From the NCBI GenBank assembly GCA_900466745.1, contig UBNE01000003.1, positions 186,001-250,000 on the forward strand: 64,000 bases of DNA, written 5' to 3'. Within the stretch, counting starts at the first letter, position 1. Every line of letters starts with the position of its first letter. Source of the stretch: Hyphomicrobiales bacterium. Lineage in GTDB: Bacteria; Pseudomonadota; Alphaproteobacteria; Rhizobiales; Beijerinckiaceae. Of this stretch, positions 26,107 through 35,211 are shown piece after piece. The position numbers and the translations under genes are program-made. The notes beneath the pieces are model-generated. The model saw nothing but the letters and a program-made list of their open reading frames with translations. It did not search any database and was not told the origin of the DNA.

Positions 26107-28221
26107 CTATCTCGTGAAGGCGGGCGCGTGCCCGGCATCGACGTTGAGAATGTTGCCGGTGGACTTCGCCGAAAGCTCCGAGGCGAAGAAGTGGACGGCC
26201 TCGGCGATGTCCTCGGGGAAGACGTTCAGCTTCAGCATGCTGCGCTGCCGGTAGACCTCGTCAAGATCGTTGGGCGCGACATTGTAGGCGCCGGCCCGTT
26301 GCGCCCGCCACTCGCCCTCCCAGATGCGGGAGCCGCGCAGGACCGCGTCGGGGTTGACGACATTGGCGCGAATGCCGTGAGGGGCCCCCTCCAGCGCGAG
26401 GCAGCGGCAGAGCTGGATCTCGGCCGCCTTCGCGGTGCAATAGGCCGCGGCGTTGGGCGAGGCGACCAGCGCGTTCTTCGAGGCGATGAAGACGATGGAG
26501 CCGCCGCGCGATTGCGTCTTCATCAGCCGGAAAGCCTCGCGCGAGACCAGGAAATAGCCGGTGGCGAGAATGTCGAGATTGCGCTGCCAGAGTTCGAGGC
26601 TGGTTTCGTCGAGCGGCGCGGCCGAGGCGATCCCCGCATTCGACACCAGGATGTCGAGCCCGCCGAAGGCGAGCGCCGCCTCGCGGAACAGGGCGGCGAC
26701 GCTGCCCTCGTCGGTCACGTCGACGGGAAAGGCGGCGACGCGGTCGCGGCCATGGCTCCCGACCAGCGCCGCTTCGGCCTCGTCGAGGGCGGCCCTGTCG
26801 ATGTCGCAGATCACGACGCAGGCGCCTTCGCCGAGCAGCCGCCGGGCGCTGGCGAGGCCGATGCCGCCGGCCCCGCCGGTCACGAGCGCGACCCGGCCCT
26901 CGAGCGGCCTGCTCTTGGGCAGACGCTGCAATTTGGCTTCCTCGAGCAGCCAGTATTCGATGTCGAAGGCTTCCTGCTCGGGCAGCGCGACATAGGTCGA
27001 GGCCGCCTCGGCGCCGCGCATCACGTTGACGGCGTTGACGTAGAACTCCCCGGCGATGCGCGCCGTCGCCTTGTCCGCGGCGAAGGTGAGCATGCCGATT
27101 CCCGGCACGAGGACGACGACCGGATTGGCGTCGCGCATGGGCGGCGAATCGGGGCGCCGGCAGCGCTCGTAATAGCCGAGATAATCGGCGCGATAGGCCG
27201 CGATCGCCTGGCGCAGAGCGACGGCCAGCTCCTCGTCATCAGGCGGGAGGGCTCCGGCATCCAGCACCAATGGCCGGATCTTGGTGCGCAGGAAATGGTC
27301 CGGGCAGGAGGTTCCGAGCGGCGCGAGCGCGGCGAGGTCCTTGCTGCAGACGAAATCCAGCACCGCGGCCCGATCGTCGTAATGGCCGACCTTCGAGCGC
27401 CCCTCCGAGACGAGGCCGCGCAGGAGGGGCATCAGGCGGGCGGCCGCCGCGCGGCGCTCCTCCGGCGGGCGGATGGCGACCGCCGGGCCGCCGAAAGCGG
27501 GCTTTCCGGCCTCTTGCGCGGCCAGCCAGGCGATGGCCCGGTTGATGACCTCGATCGTGGTCTCGTAGCAAGCGCGCTGTGTCCCGCCCCAGGTGAACAG
27601 GCCGTGGCTGCCGAGGATCACGCCGCGCGCGTCCGGATTGTCGCGCACGAAGCCTTCCAGCATCAGCCCGAGCTCGAAGCCGGGGCGCCGCCAGGGCAGC
27701 CAGCCGACATCGTCGCCGAAGATTTCGCGCGTGATCGTCTCGCCATCGGCCGAGGCGGCGATGGCGATGATCGCATCGGGATGGACATGGTCGACATGCG
27801 GATGGGCGATCAGGCCGTGAAGCGGGGTGTCGATGCTGGCGGCGCGGGGATTCAGGCCGAAGGTGCAATGCGGGTAGAGCGCGACGACCTCGTCCTCCCT
27901 CGCCGGTCCGGCATAGTTTTCACGGATGCTGCGGAAGCGCGCCATGTCGAGCGTCGCGAAACCGTCGAGGCGGATCGAGCCGAGATCGCCGCCCGAGCCC
28001 TTGACCCACAGCACCTCGACGGGAGCGCCGGTCAGGGGATCGGGCAGGCTCAGCTTCGAGGAGGTGTTGCCGCCGCCGAAATTGGTGATGCGCCGGTCGG
28101 CTCCGAGGAGGTTCGAGCGATAGACCAGCAGGTCCTGCGGCGAAAGCGTCTCCGCCAGCCTCTCGTCCCAGGCGCTGGCGAGCAGGCGCGGCGAACCGCC
28201 CGAACTGGCGTGATCGGCCAT
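26107..28221 (-). CDS. rhaD: Bifunctional rhamnulose-1-phosphate aldolase / short-chain dehydrogenase RhaD
   Basis: Fusion protein of 704 residues typical of rhizobial rhamnose pathways. The N-terminal class II aldolase domain (about 1-345) has NFGGGNTSSKL and the zinc-binding HPHVDHVHPD. The C-terminal SDR domain (about 440-704) has the cofactor motif TGGAGGIG near 446-457, SNAGIAS and the catalytic YCTAK. The aldolase cleaves rhamnulose-1-phosphate to DHAP and L-lactaldehyde, and the dehydrogenase is thought to oxidise lactaldehyde. First gene of the rhaD-rhaI-ABC operon. The divergent DeoR regulator and the RTCAA repeats upstream point to rhamnose-responsive control. Confidence 0.94.
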   Translation of the reverse strand: MADHASSGGSPRLLASAWDERLAETLSPQDLLVYRSNLLGADRRITNFGGGNTSSKLSLPDPLTGAPVEVLWVKGSGGDLGSIRLDGFATLDMARFRSIRENYAGPAREDEVVALYPHCTFGLNPRAASIDTPLHGLIAHPHVDHVHPDAIIAIAASADGETITREIFGDDVGWLPWRRPGFELGLMLEGFVRDNPDARGVILGSHGLFTWGGTQRACYETTIEVINRAIAWLAAQEAGKPAFGGPAVAIRPPEERRAAAARLMPLLRGLVSEGRSKVGHYDDRAAVLDFVCSKDLAALAPLGTSCPDHFLRTKIRPLVLDAGALPPDDEELAVALRQAIAAYRADYLGYYERCRRPDSPPMRDANPVVVLVPGIGMLTFAADKATARIAGEFYVNAVNVMRGAEAASTYVALPEQEAFDIEYWLLEEAKLQRLPKSRPLEGRVALVTGGAGGIGLASARRLLGEGACVVICDIDRAALDEAEAALVGSHGRDRVAAFPVDVTDEGSVAALFREAALAFGGLDILVSNAGIASAAPLDETSLELWQRNLDILATGYFLVSREAFRLMKTQSRGGSIVFIASKNALVASPNAAAYCTAKAAEIQLCRCLALEGAPHGIRANVVNPDAVLRGSRIWEGEWRAQRAGAYNVAPNDLDEVYRQRSMLKLNVFPEDIAEAVHFFASELSAKSTGNILNVDAGHAPAFTR

Positions 28222-28290
28222 GAGATCCTCGGCTTCGACGTTTCCGGCAGGGGCTCTTGCGGCCGCCTTGCCATGATCTCATCGTAAACC

Positions 28291-28325
28291 ATCAAGAATT
28301 GTCAAGTTCGATCAATTTCTGTCAT
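28291..28325. repeat. Helically phased RTCAA direct repeats, candidate DeoR/RhaR operator
   Basis: ATCAA, GTCAA, ATCAA and GTCAT start at 28291, 28301, 28311 and 28321, exactly ten bases apart; ATCGT at 28281 may be a fifth, weaker unit. The array is in the AT-rich gap between rhaD and the divergent DeoR-type regulator, about 70 bases upstream of rhaD. Ten-base phasing puts all units on one face of the helix, as known for some DeoR-family operators. Confidence 0.65.
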
Positions 28326-28416
28326 CGTCTTGCAGCCCAAGACGGGTATGCGGGTGATAAAATAAAGCCGCGGGCGACCGTGGCCGGCGTCATGAGAGGG
28401 CAGAAAGCGGAAGAAG

Positions 28417-29232
28417 ATGCTCGAACGCGAACGGCACAGGCTGATCGTCAAGCTGACCAACGAACGATCGATCATCGCGCTATCCGACCTCGTCGACATG
28501 CTGGATGCGTCGGAGGCGACGATCCGGCGCGATATCGCCGCGCTCGACCGCAACGGCGAATTGCGGCGGGTTCGCGGCGGGGCGGAAGCGTTGCGGCCGC
28601 GCCACCAGCATCAGCTCGCCGGCGTGCCCTTCGCCATGAGCCGCGACGTCAATGTCGCGCAGAAGGAGGCGATCGCGCGCGAAGCGGCGATGCTGATCGA
28701 GGACGGCATGAGCGTGATCCTGAATGCCGGCTCGACGACCTTCGAGCTGGCGCGGCTGCTGCGCGGACGCAGCCTCGACGTGCTGACCAACTCGTTCTCG
28801 ATCGCGAGCGAGCTGCTTTCTGCGCGTCCGGGCTGCCGGGTGACGATCCCGAGCGGAACCGTCTATCCGGAGCACAACATCATCCTGAGCTCCTTCGAGC
28901 ATGACGGCACCGAGAGCTTCGCCGGCGAAATCCTGTTCATGAGCTGCTACGGGCTCGGCCGCGCCGGAGCGACCGAGATGGACCCGCTCATCGCCCGCGC
29001 GGCGCAGAAGCTGGTGCGCCGGGCCGAGCGCGTCGTGGTGCTGGCGGACAGCTCGAAGCTCAGGATGCGGTCCTCGATGCTCGTCGCCCCGCTCGAGGAC
29101 ATCGACATCGTCATCACCGACAGCGGCGCCGGCGAGGCCGAGATCGCGCTGCTGCGCAGCCTCTGCCCCGATGTGCGGGTGATGGAAGCGGCAGCAGGCG
29201 GCAAGGCCTCGGCGATGCGTTCAACCTCCTGA
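28417..29232 (+). CDS. DeoR-family transcriptional regulator of rhamnose genes
   Basis: Regulator of 271 residues. An N-terminal DeoR helix-turn-helix (about 5-60: LSDLVDMLDASEATIRRDIAALDRNGELRRVRGG region) is followed by a DeoR_C sugar-phosphate-sensing domain (about 80-240) with NAGSTTFELA and LADSSKL motifs. A purine-rich GGAAGAAG precedes the ATG. It is divergent from rhaDI and adjacent to rhaK, matching RhaR of rhizobial rhamnose loci, which is also DeoR type. The inducer is probably rhamnose or a phosphorylated derivative. Confidence 0.88.
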   Translation: MLERERHRLIVKLTNERSIIALSDLVDMLDASEATIRRDIAALDRNGELRRVRGGAEALRPRHQHQLAGVPFAMSRDVNVAQKEAIAREAAMLIEDGMSVILNAGSTTFELARLLRGRSLDVLTNSFSIASELLSARPGCRVTIPSGTVYPEHNIILSSFEHDGTESFAGEILFMSCYGLGRAGATEMDPLIARAAQKLVRRAERVVVLADSSKLRMRSSMLVAPLEDIDIVITDSGAGEAEIALLRSLCPDVRVMEAAAGGKASAMRSTS

Positions 29233-30585
29233 AATCATCCGCTCGGCGCTCATTCCGCGCCAAGCCTGTCGATACGGGCCGAGATCGAGATCGAGCGCCG
29301 GAATGTCCCGCGCCGCCAGGGTGTAGCCGGGCAGCAGCCCGGCCTCGGACGGCCAATGAGCGAGCAGCGCCGCACCGATCGCGGTGCCGTGCCGGTCTTG
29401 CGCGGCAAGGATGTGGGTCCCGGGAAGAAGCGTCGCGAGCGCCCCGAGGTAGAGCGGGCGGGTCGCAAAGGGGCCGTCGACGTAGAGCTTGCGGACGGGG
29501 CCGGTCAGGGCAAGGCATTCGCAGGTCATCAGGGCGCAATAGAGTTCGGCCAGCGCCGCGACCTCGGCCTGCCCGGAGGGCGTTCCGCGCATGCTTCCGC
29601 GCGCTGTCGGGAAAGGGCCGCCCGCGGCAAAGGACGGCAGCGCGAAGAGGCCCTTGGCCACGACAGCGCGCAGATCCTCGATGCGCGCCTTTCCCTCGAG
29701 CCCCGCGATCGCGGCGTATTCGCGCCCGCCCATGAAGCGGGCCGAGGCGACGGGCCGGCCGAGTGCGTCGACATTCGCCAGCGTGTCGCGCCCGTCGGCG
29801 AGGCCGCAGACGTCGCCTGCCGTGTTGAAGCAGACGAACCAGGTGCCCGTGCTCACGAGCGCGAAGGGCTCCCGCGACCCGGCGATATAGCGCAGGAGGG
29901 CGGCGTTGCTGTCATGGATGCCGGCCAGAACCCGGCACCGGCCGGGCAGGCCGAGCGCGGGGCGGGGCTCGCCGAGCGTCGTCCAGGCCGGCGCGACCGG
30001 CGGAAGCAGCCGGTCCCAGCCCATGGCCGCGGCAAGCGAGGACGGGGCGCCCTTCAAGGGGGCCCAGAGGTCGGTATGGCAGCCGAGCGAGGAGGCGTCC
30101 GAAGCCAGTTCGCCGCCGAGCTTCCACGCCCAGTACCGGGGATAGGCGACGAGCGCGCGAGCCTCGTCGAAGAGACCCGGGGCGGAGCGATCGAGCGCGA
30201 AAAGCTGCCGGCCGGCATTGAGGCCGAGAGGCAGGCCGGGCGAAAAGCTCTCCGCGAAATCCGGCCGCAAGCGGTCATAATCGGCGGAAGCGGCCGCGGG
30301 AACGGGTTTTTCATAATCGACGATGGGGTGAGCCAGCCCGTTCCTGCCCATAACGGCGAAAGCCGCGCCATGCGTCGCCGGAACGATCGCGGAGAGGCGG
30401 AACCGCTTCGCGATCTCCTTCAGGCTCGCCAGGATGAAGGCCCAGCCATGCGCCGTGTCGAGATGCGCGCCGTCGCTGATCGAGGCTGTGTCGTAGGTCG
30501 CGACGAGGTCGAGACCGGAGTCGAGCGCCAGGACCTTGCTGTTGGTCTTGCCGATGTCGAGCACGGCGGTGACGCCGGAATGCAT
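29221..30585 (-). CDS. rhaK: Rhamnulose kinase-like FGGY carbohydrate kinase RhaK
   Basis: Cytoplasmic sugar kinase of 454 residues of the FGGY/ASKHA fold. The N-terminal phosphate loop is VLDIGKTNSK (residues about 8-17). The second phosphate loop is VSTGTWF, and the adenosine region is near the C-terminal LYVDGPFATRP. The ATG at 30585 (MHSGVTAV) is preceded by a strong GGGGGGAG ribosome site; the frame stays open far upstream, but that part is not kinase-like. The last codons overlap the convergent deoR-type gene. In rhizobia this kinase is essential for rhamnose use and linked to rhamnose uptake. Confidence 0.9.
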   Translation of the reverse strand: MHSGVTAVLDIGKTNSKVLALDSGLDLVATYDTASISDGAHLDTAHGWAFILASLKEIAKRFRLSAIVPATHGAAFAVMGRNGLAHPIVDYEKPVPAAASADYDRLRPDFAESFSPGLPLGLNAGRQLFALDRSAPGLFDEARALVAYPRYWAWKLGGELASDASSLGCHTDLWAPLKGAPSSLAAAMGWDRLLPPVAPAWTTLGEPRPALGLPGRCRVLAGIHDSNAALLRYIAGSREPFALVSTGTWFVCFNTAGDVCGLADGRDTLANVDALGRPVASARFMGGREYAAIAGLEGKARIEDLRAVVAKGLFALPSFAAGGPFPTARGSMRGTPSGQAEVAALAELYCALMTCECLALTGPVRKLYVDGPFATRPLYLGALATLLPGTHILAAQDRHGTAIGAALLAHWPSEAGLLPGYTLAARDIPALDLDLGPYRQAWRGMSAERMISGG

Positions 30586-31062
30586 GGTCGCTCCCCCCGC
30601 GACATCGAAACGGATGCCGCACACTGTCCTATGCGGGCCGATCCCGATCCGATCCTCGCGGAACCGATCCGCCTCGAACGCCTTTTGGCCGGCAGGGTAT
30701 CGGAATCCTCGACAGGCGCCATGGGTCTCGGCGTGAGTTTCGGCGCGACGTCGTTGCGGCCGGTCCTTTGACGGGCGCGGAGAGAGCGGGCCGCTTGCGG
30801 CCGGTCTCGCCGCAAACGGCAGAGCCGCCTCCAGGAGAATCCGTGCGGTCTCCGCCGCCCGCAGATTCATCTGCGCTTTCTGCGTCACACTCATCGCCCG
30901 ACGGCTTCCATCGCATCTGCGGCGCGGTTGTCCGGTGCCGCCGGCGTTCCGACGCATCACCAGATCGGGGAGGTCGGGCCGCGCGGCGAATTCATCCGAA
31001 GGCAAGCACGCGCCTGTGCGCCTGTCTCCGGTTCTTGAAACCCGTTTCGGTCGCGATGCCGG
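30586..31062. other. Intergenic region upstream of rhaK
   Basis: About 477 bases with no supportable gene. The minus frame of rhaK stays open across it, but the translation is arginine/proline-rich and the kinase has a clear internal start. A GGCCGC-TT-GCGGCC hairpin lies at 30789-30802. The rhaK promoter should be here, but I cannot identify it. Confidence 0.5.
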
Positions 31063-32016
31063 CTAAAGGATCGAAACCCGGTTGTCCCTGAACCAGTTTA
31101 TCGTGAATTCGCGAAAATGCCGCGCCGCCAGGGAAAGCCGGTCGCTGTCGCAAAGCACCCCGATTTCAAGATCGATCGAAGGCTTGAACGGCCGAAACGC
31201 CAGGCGTGGATTGTTCCGCAGGTGAGGCGAGAACGGGCTGATGATGGAGAGGCCGAGCCCTGACGAAACCAGGTTGCAGACAGCTTCGTGCGTGCCGGCC
31301 GTGACACGCATGTCGCGCTCGATATCGAGGCGATCGAAGACATTGTCGGTCCGATAGCGGAAGATCGCGTCCTTGGGAAAGCTGATGAAGGATAGTCCGG
31401 CGAGATCCGCGGCCTGGATGCTGCTCTTGCCGACGAGAGGGTGGTCCACCGGCATCACGCAAACGGCGGGGCTTTCCGCGACCACGTATTTTTCGAGCTC
31501 CGGCGTTTCGTCTCCGCCGGTCGTCAGGCCGATGTCGCATCGCCGTGAAATCAGCCAGTCGACGACCTTGTCGTGCGGGCAGATTTCCAGCGTGATGTTG
31601 ATGCCCGCATGCCTGCGGACGAATTCGGCGATGATCTGCGGCAGCAGGCCGTTGCCGTAGAGACTCACGGCGCAGATGCGGACCTCGCCGACTTCGAGGT
31701 CGCGGATGGCGAGCGCGCGCCGGCTGAGTTCGTCCAGCCCGATGAAGACGCTTTCCACCTCGGCATGCAGCCGCTGGGCATCCGCCGTTGCCACCATGCC
31801 ATGGCGGCGGCGGATGAAAAGGGAGTATCCGAGCGACTCCTGCAGATCGGCCAGCAGCCGGCTGACGGCGGGCTGGGAAATGCCCAACTGCCTGGCGGCC
31901 GCCGTCATGTTGCCGAGCTGCATGACGGCCCTGAACGCTTCGATCTGCCGCGGCTTGAGGCGATGGGGAACGGATCGGGACGACTGCGTTTCGGCGATCG
32001 CCAGAGGCGGCGGCAT
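31063..32016 (-). CDS. LysR-family transcriptional regulator
   Basis: Regulator of about 317 residues. The N-terminal winged helix-turn-helix (RQIEAFRAVMQLGNMTAAARQLGISQPAVSRLLADLQ region) is followed by a periplasmic-binding-protein-like effector domain (about residues 105-300). I prefer the ATG at 32016 (MPPPLAIAE) because AAGGAAG precedes it; the ATG at 32064 would add 16 residues with a weak ribosome site. It follows the enoyl-CoA hydratase-like gene on the same strand and is the only regulator near the organosulfur island, so it probably controls it. Similar to regulators of amino-acid or opine catabolism. Confidence 0.88.
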   Translation of the reverse strand: MPPPLAIAETQSSRSVPHRLKPRQIEAFRAVMQLGNMTAAARQLGISQPAVSRLLADLQESLGYSLFIRRRHGMVATADAQRLHAEVESVFIGLDELSRRALAIRDLEVGEVRICAVSLYGNGLLPQIIAEFVRRHAGINITLEICPHDKVVDWLISRRCDIGLTTGGDETPELEKYVVAESPAVCVMPVDHPLVGKSSIQAADLAGLSFISFPKDAIFRYRTDNVFDRLDIERDMRVTAGTHEAVCNLVSSGLGLSIISPFSPHLRNNPRLAFRPFKPSIDLEIGVLCDSDRLSLAARHFREFTINWFRDNRVSIL

Positions 32017-32106
32017 CTCGATAGCTTCCTTCCGCGAAGCAATGGAATTATTACCTTTGCTCATAACACCGAGGGGTTCCCTGAGCTAGCCGCTCGGCAA
32101 TCCGCT

Positions 32107-32907
32107 TCACGCCGGATAGAGCGGGTTGCTGCGGCTGAGCGGGAGATAGTGCGGCTCTCGCTTCTCGCGAAACGCCGCCAGCGCCTCCTTCGAATCGGCA
32201 AAGCCGGCCATCCTGACGGTCGCCGCCTGCTCGAATTCATAGCCGCTGCGCAGGTCCATCCATTCGATCCGGTCGAGCACGGCCTTGCCGACCCGGACCG
32301 CCGTCGGGCTCATCGCGGCGATGCGCAGGGCGATCCGGTGGGCATGGTCGAGAGGGCTGCCGTCGGCCGCGACGATCACGGCGCCGCCTGCCGCCCGGAG
32401 TTCGCTCGCCGTCAACTGCTCGCCGGTGAAGAACATGCGCCGGACAACCGGCTGCGGCGCAAAGCGGGCGAGGTGGCGCGCCCCGCCCATGACGCCGACG
32501 GTCAGTTCGGGCAGCCCGAAGCGCGCATCGGGAGCGGCGACGATGACGTCGCAGGAGCCGGCGATGGCGAGGCCGGTCCCCAGCGCGACCCCGTGAACGG
32601 CTGCGACCACCGGCACGGCGCATTCGGAGATGGCGAAGAAAGCCTCGCGCACCTGCCACATCCGCTGCCCGCCATTCGCGGAGGTCATCGTGGCGAATTC
32701 GTCGAGATCGTTGCCCCCGCAGAAATGCTTGCCGTCCGCGCAGAGCACGATCGCCCGGATGTCGGCCGCGACGGCATCCACATCGCGGAACAGCGTGGCG
32801 ATTTCCGCGTACATCGGCTGGTCGACCGCATTCACCGGGCCGTTCGCAAGCCGGACCTCGAGAACCCCCGCCTCGGTTCGGATCGTCTTCAGACGCGTGA
32901 ATCTCAT
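32107..32907 (-). CDS. Enoyl-CoA hydratase/isomerase family protein
   Basis: Crotonase-fold protein of 266 residues. The oxyanion-hole segments are HFCGGNDLDEF (about 61-71) and ALGTGLAIAGSCDV (about 106-119). The position of the catalytic glutamate is occupied in GLPELTVGVMGG (about 131-142). It could hydrate or hydrolyse an acyl-CoA made by the AMP-ligase of the neighbouring divergent operon. It is divergent from the C-S lyase gene; the shared gap of 179 bases holds AT-rich promoter-like DNA and repeated TCAATACT. Confidence 0.88.
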   Translation of the reverse strand: MRFTRLKTIRTEAGVLEVRLANGPVNAVDQPMYAEIATLFRDVDAVAADIRAIVLCADGKHFCGGNDLDEFATMTSANGGQRMWQVREAFFAISECAVPVVAAVHGVALGTGLAIAGSCDVIVAAPDARFGLPELTVGVMGGARHLARFAPQPVVRRMFFTGEQLTASELRAAGGAVIVAADGSPLDHAHRIALRIAAMSPTAVRVGKAVLDRIEWMDLRSGYEFEQAATVRMAGFADSKEALAAFREKREPHYLPLSRSNPLYPA

Positions 32908-33015
32908 CAGATTATCCCTCCCGCTGATCCCGGCCGACAGGCGGCAGGGACGACATTCCCGATGCTGCGGCGCCCCCGCCGCGCCTGCCGAACCTAGATA
33001 TAATATAAAATCATT

Positions 33016-33048
33016 TCAATACTCATTGACTGCCTCAATACTATTTCA
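33016..33048. promoter_or_regulatory. Repeated TCAATACT and ATTTCA element before the C-S lyase operon
   Basis: TCAATACT occurs at 33016-33023 and 33035-33042. The second copy begins the 14-base element TCAATACTATTTCA (33035-33048), which resembles TAAATGTGATTTCA at 40041 and AAAATGTTATGTCA at 42453. The region is AT-rich inside GC-rich DNA and separates divergent genes. Candidate LysR binding region. Confidence 0.45.
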
Positions 33049-33086
33049 TAGCCTGCGCCATCGCATCCCTCGAAGGAGAGCCGGGC

Positions 33087-34274
33087 TTGACCCTCGAAAC
33101 CCGAATTGTGACGAGCGGCCGCGACGCAGCGAAGGCGGCCGGCATCGTCAACCCGCCGGTCCACCGGGCCTCGACGGTTCTCTTCTCGACCCTTGCCGCT
33201 CTGCGGGAAGCTCAGAAGGACCCCGTCCGCAACCTGCTCTATGGACGCCTCGGCACCCAGTCGACCTTCGCGCTTCAGGATGCTCTGGCCGAGGTCGAGG
33301 GGGGGTATGCGGCTATCGCCTGCCCTTCGGGTATGGCCGCCATCGCCGTCGCGCTGATGGCGCTGGTCAAGACGGGCGATCACATCCTGGTCGTCGACAC
33401 GGTTTACGATCCGGTTCGCGCCTTCCTCGCCCAGACCATGGCCCGCTTCGGCGTGGAGGTGACGTATTATCCGCCCTCCCTCGGCGGCGACATCGCCGAT
33501 CTGATCCGGCCGGAAACCCGCGTCGTGCTGTGCGAGTCGCCCGGCTCGCACAGCTTCGAGGTCCAGGACGTTCCGGCGATCGCAGCAGCGGCCCATGCCG
33601 CCGGCGCGGTGGTGATGATGGACAATACCTGGGCGACCCCGCTCTATTTCCGGCCCTTCGAGCATGGGGTGGATGTCTCCCTGCAGGCGGCGACGAAATA
33701 CATCGTCGGCCATTCCGATTGCGAGATGGGAGCGATCATCTGCACCGAAGCGGTGTTCCCGGCCATCAAGCAGCAGGCCATGCGGCTCGGCATCTGCGTC
33801 AGCGCCGATGACTGCTATCTCGCGCTGCGCGGGTTGCGCACTTTGGCGGCGCGCATGCCGCGCCACCAGGAAACCGGCCTGGCCCTGGCTCGCTGGTTCT
33901 CGCAGCAGCCAGAGGTCGAGACCGTCCTCCACCCGGCGCTTCCCGGCGCGCCGGGGCACGCGCTCTGGAAGCGCGATTTCCGCGGCGCGAGCGGGCTGTT
34001 CGGCGTCGTCTTCAGGGACGGCGTGAGCGAGGAAGGCATCCGCGCGCTCGTCGACCATCGCCGGCTGTTCGGCATCGGCTTTTCCTGGGGCGGTTTCGAG
34101 AGCCTCATCCTGCCGACCGATCCGCGGAAGCTGCATCCGAACACGTCCTGGCCGTATCAAGGACCGTCGATCCGGATCCATGCCGGGCTCGAAAGCCCGG
34201 ACGACCTGATCGCCGACCTGGCGGAGGGCATGGCCGCCTTGAGGAAGGCCGGCGGAAAGAGCCAGGCGGCATGA
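33087..34274 (+). CDS. PLP-dependent C-S lyase, cystathionine beta-lyase (MetC) family
   Basis: Enzyme of 395 residues of the Cys/Met metabolism PLP family. It should cleave a C-S bond of a cysteine conjugate or sulfoxide to thiol/persulfide, pyruvate and ammonia. The PLP lysine is K204 in AATKYIVGHSD; the tyrosine/arginine loop YGRLGT (52-57) and SGMAA (81-85) are also conserved. The start is TTG at 33087, supported by AAGGAG eight bases upstream. It leads a tight plus-strand operon with the glyoxalase-like, sulfurtransferase, acyl-CoA synthetase and persulfide-dioxygenase-like genes. This makes organosulfur breakdown more likely than methionine synthesis. Confidence 0.87.
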   Translation: MTLETRIVTSGRDAAKAAGIVNPPVHRASTVLFSTLAALREAQKDPVRNLLYGRLGTQSTFALQDALAEVEGGYAAIACPSGMAAIAVALMALVKTGDHILVVDTVYDPVRAFLAQTMARFGVEVTYYPPSLGGDIADLIRPETRVVLCESPGSHSFEVQDVPAIAAAAHAAGAVVMMDNTWATPLYFRPFEHGVDVSLQAATKYIVGHSDCEMGAIICTEAVFPAIKQQAMRLGICVSADDCYLALRGLRTLAARMPRHQETGLALARWFSQQPEVETVLHPALPGAPGHALWKRDFRGASGLFGVVFRDGVSEEGIRALVDHRRLFGIGFSWGGFESLILPTDPRKLHPNTSWPYQGPSIRIHAGLESPDDLIADLAEGMAALRKAGGKSQAA

Positions 34275-35182
34275 GCAGCGCGACGCAAGCCGGAGAGCGG
34301 CCGGGCGATCTTTGGCCGGACCACGTCAATCATTCCGTGCCCGATCTGGAGCGGGCCCGGGATCGCATGGTCGCGCTCGGTTTCCTGGTGACGCCGCGCT
34401 CGGACCAGCTTGCGCCGGATGCCGACGGCAAGCTCGTCCGCACCGGCATGGCCAATCACTGCGTCATGCTCGGGCGCGGCTATATCGAGCTGTCCGGCGC
34501 CATTCTCGACGACACGCCCGCCGTGCGCGGCCTGCGGGATACGCTCGCCCGCCATGTCGGGGTCCATCTGCTGGCGCTGGGGACGACCGACCCTGCGTTC
34601 CAGGCCGAGCGGCTGCCACAGGCCGGCTTCGCGCCCGCCACGTTGATGAACTACCAGCGCCTGGTCGAGGCCGCCGACAGGAGCGAGCAGCTCGCCCGCT
34701 TCACGCTGGCCTTCGCCCCGCGCGAGCTGGTGCCGGAAGCGCGCCTTCTGACGGTCCGCCACGAGACCCCGGAGCTGCTGTGGCAGGAGCGCTGGCTCGG
34801 CCATCCGAACGGCGTGACCGGCCTGCAGGAGGTTGTCTACGCCGCCGCCGACCTGCCGGCCTCGGTGGAACGGCTCTCGCGCTATGTCGGCGTGGAGCCG
34901 CAGCCCGGGACGATCGGGATGGCGCTCCCGCTGGCCCGCGGTCGTTTGAGCGTTCTCCCGGCCGGACAGGCGGCGGCGCTGTTCGCCCCGCTGCCCGGGG
35001 CGCCCTGCACCGCGGGCTATGTGCTCGGTACCGATGACCTGGACGCGCTTGTGCAGTTCCTCAAGGCCAGGAGCGTCGCGCTCTCGGGGCAGGGTGCCGG
35101 CTGGCTCGCGGTTGCCGGCGGCGAGGCGCTCGGCAGCCACATCTATTTCGCAGAACCCGGCGCAAAGCTGCCCTGGCATTGA
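34271..35182 (+). CDS. Glyoxalase-like domain protein (VOC superfamily)
   Basis: Protein of 303 residues with the glyoxalase_3-like arrangement: the opening DHVNHSVPDLERARDRMVALGF matches the first VOC module, and a second module begins near LQEVVYAAADLPASVERL (about 193-210). The metal ligand candidates are H20 in the first module and the late EALGSHIYF segment. Function is unassigned in the family; related proteins occur beside catabolic operons. ATG overlaps the C-S lyase stop (ATGA), so it is translated with it. A role in handling a reactive carbonyl or dioxygenation of the sulfur compound is only a guess. Confidence 0.75.
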   Translation: MSSATQAGERPGDLWPDHVNHSVPDLERARDRMVALGFLVTPRSDQLAPDADGKLVRTGMANHCVMLGRGYIELSGAILDDTPAVRGLRDTLARHVGVHLLALGTTDPAFQAERLPQAGFAPATLMNYQRLVEAADRSEQLARFTLAFAPRELVPEARLLTVRHETPELLWQERWLGHPNGVTGLQEVVYAAADLPASVERLSRYVGVEPQPGTIGMALPLARGRLSVLPAGQAAALFAPLPGAPCTAGYVLGTDDLDALVQFLKARSVALSGQGAGWLAVAGGEALGSHIYFAEPGAKLPWH

Positions 35183-35211
35183 GGCGGCGCGGGTCGAAGA
35201 GGGAGGTCTTC

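Noticed and set aside
30586-31005. N-terminal extension of rhaK through the upstream gap
   Set aside because: The kinase phosphate loop begins right after the ATG at 30585, which has a strong ribosome site. The upstream translation is not kinase-like.
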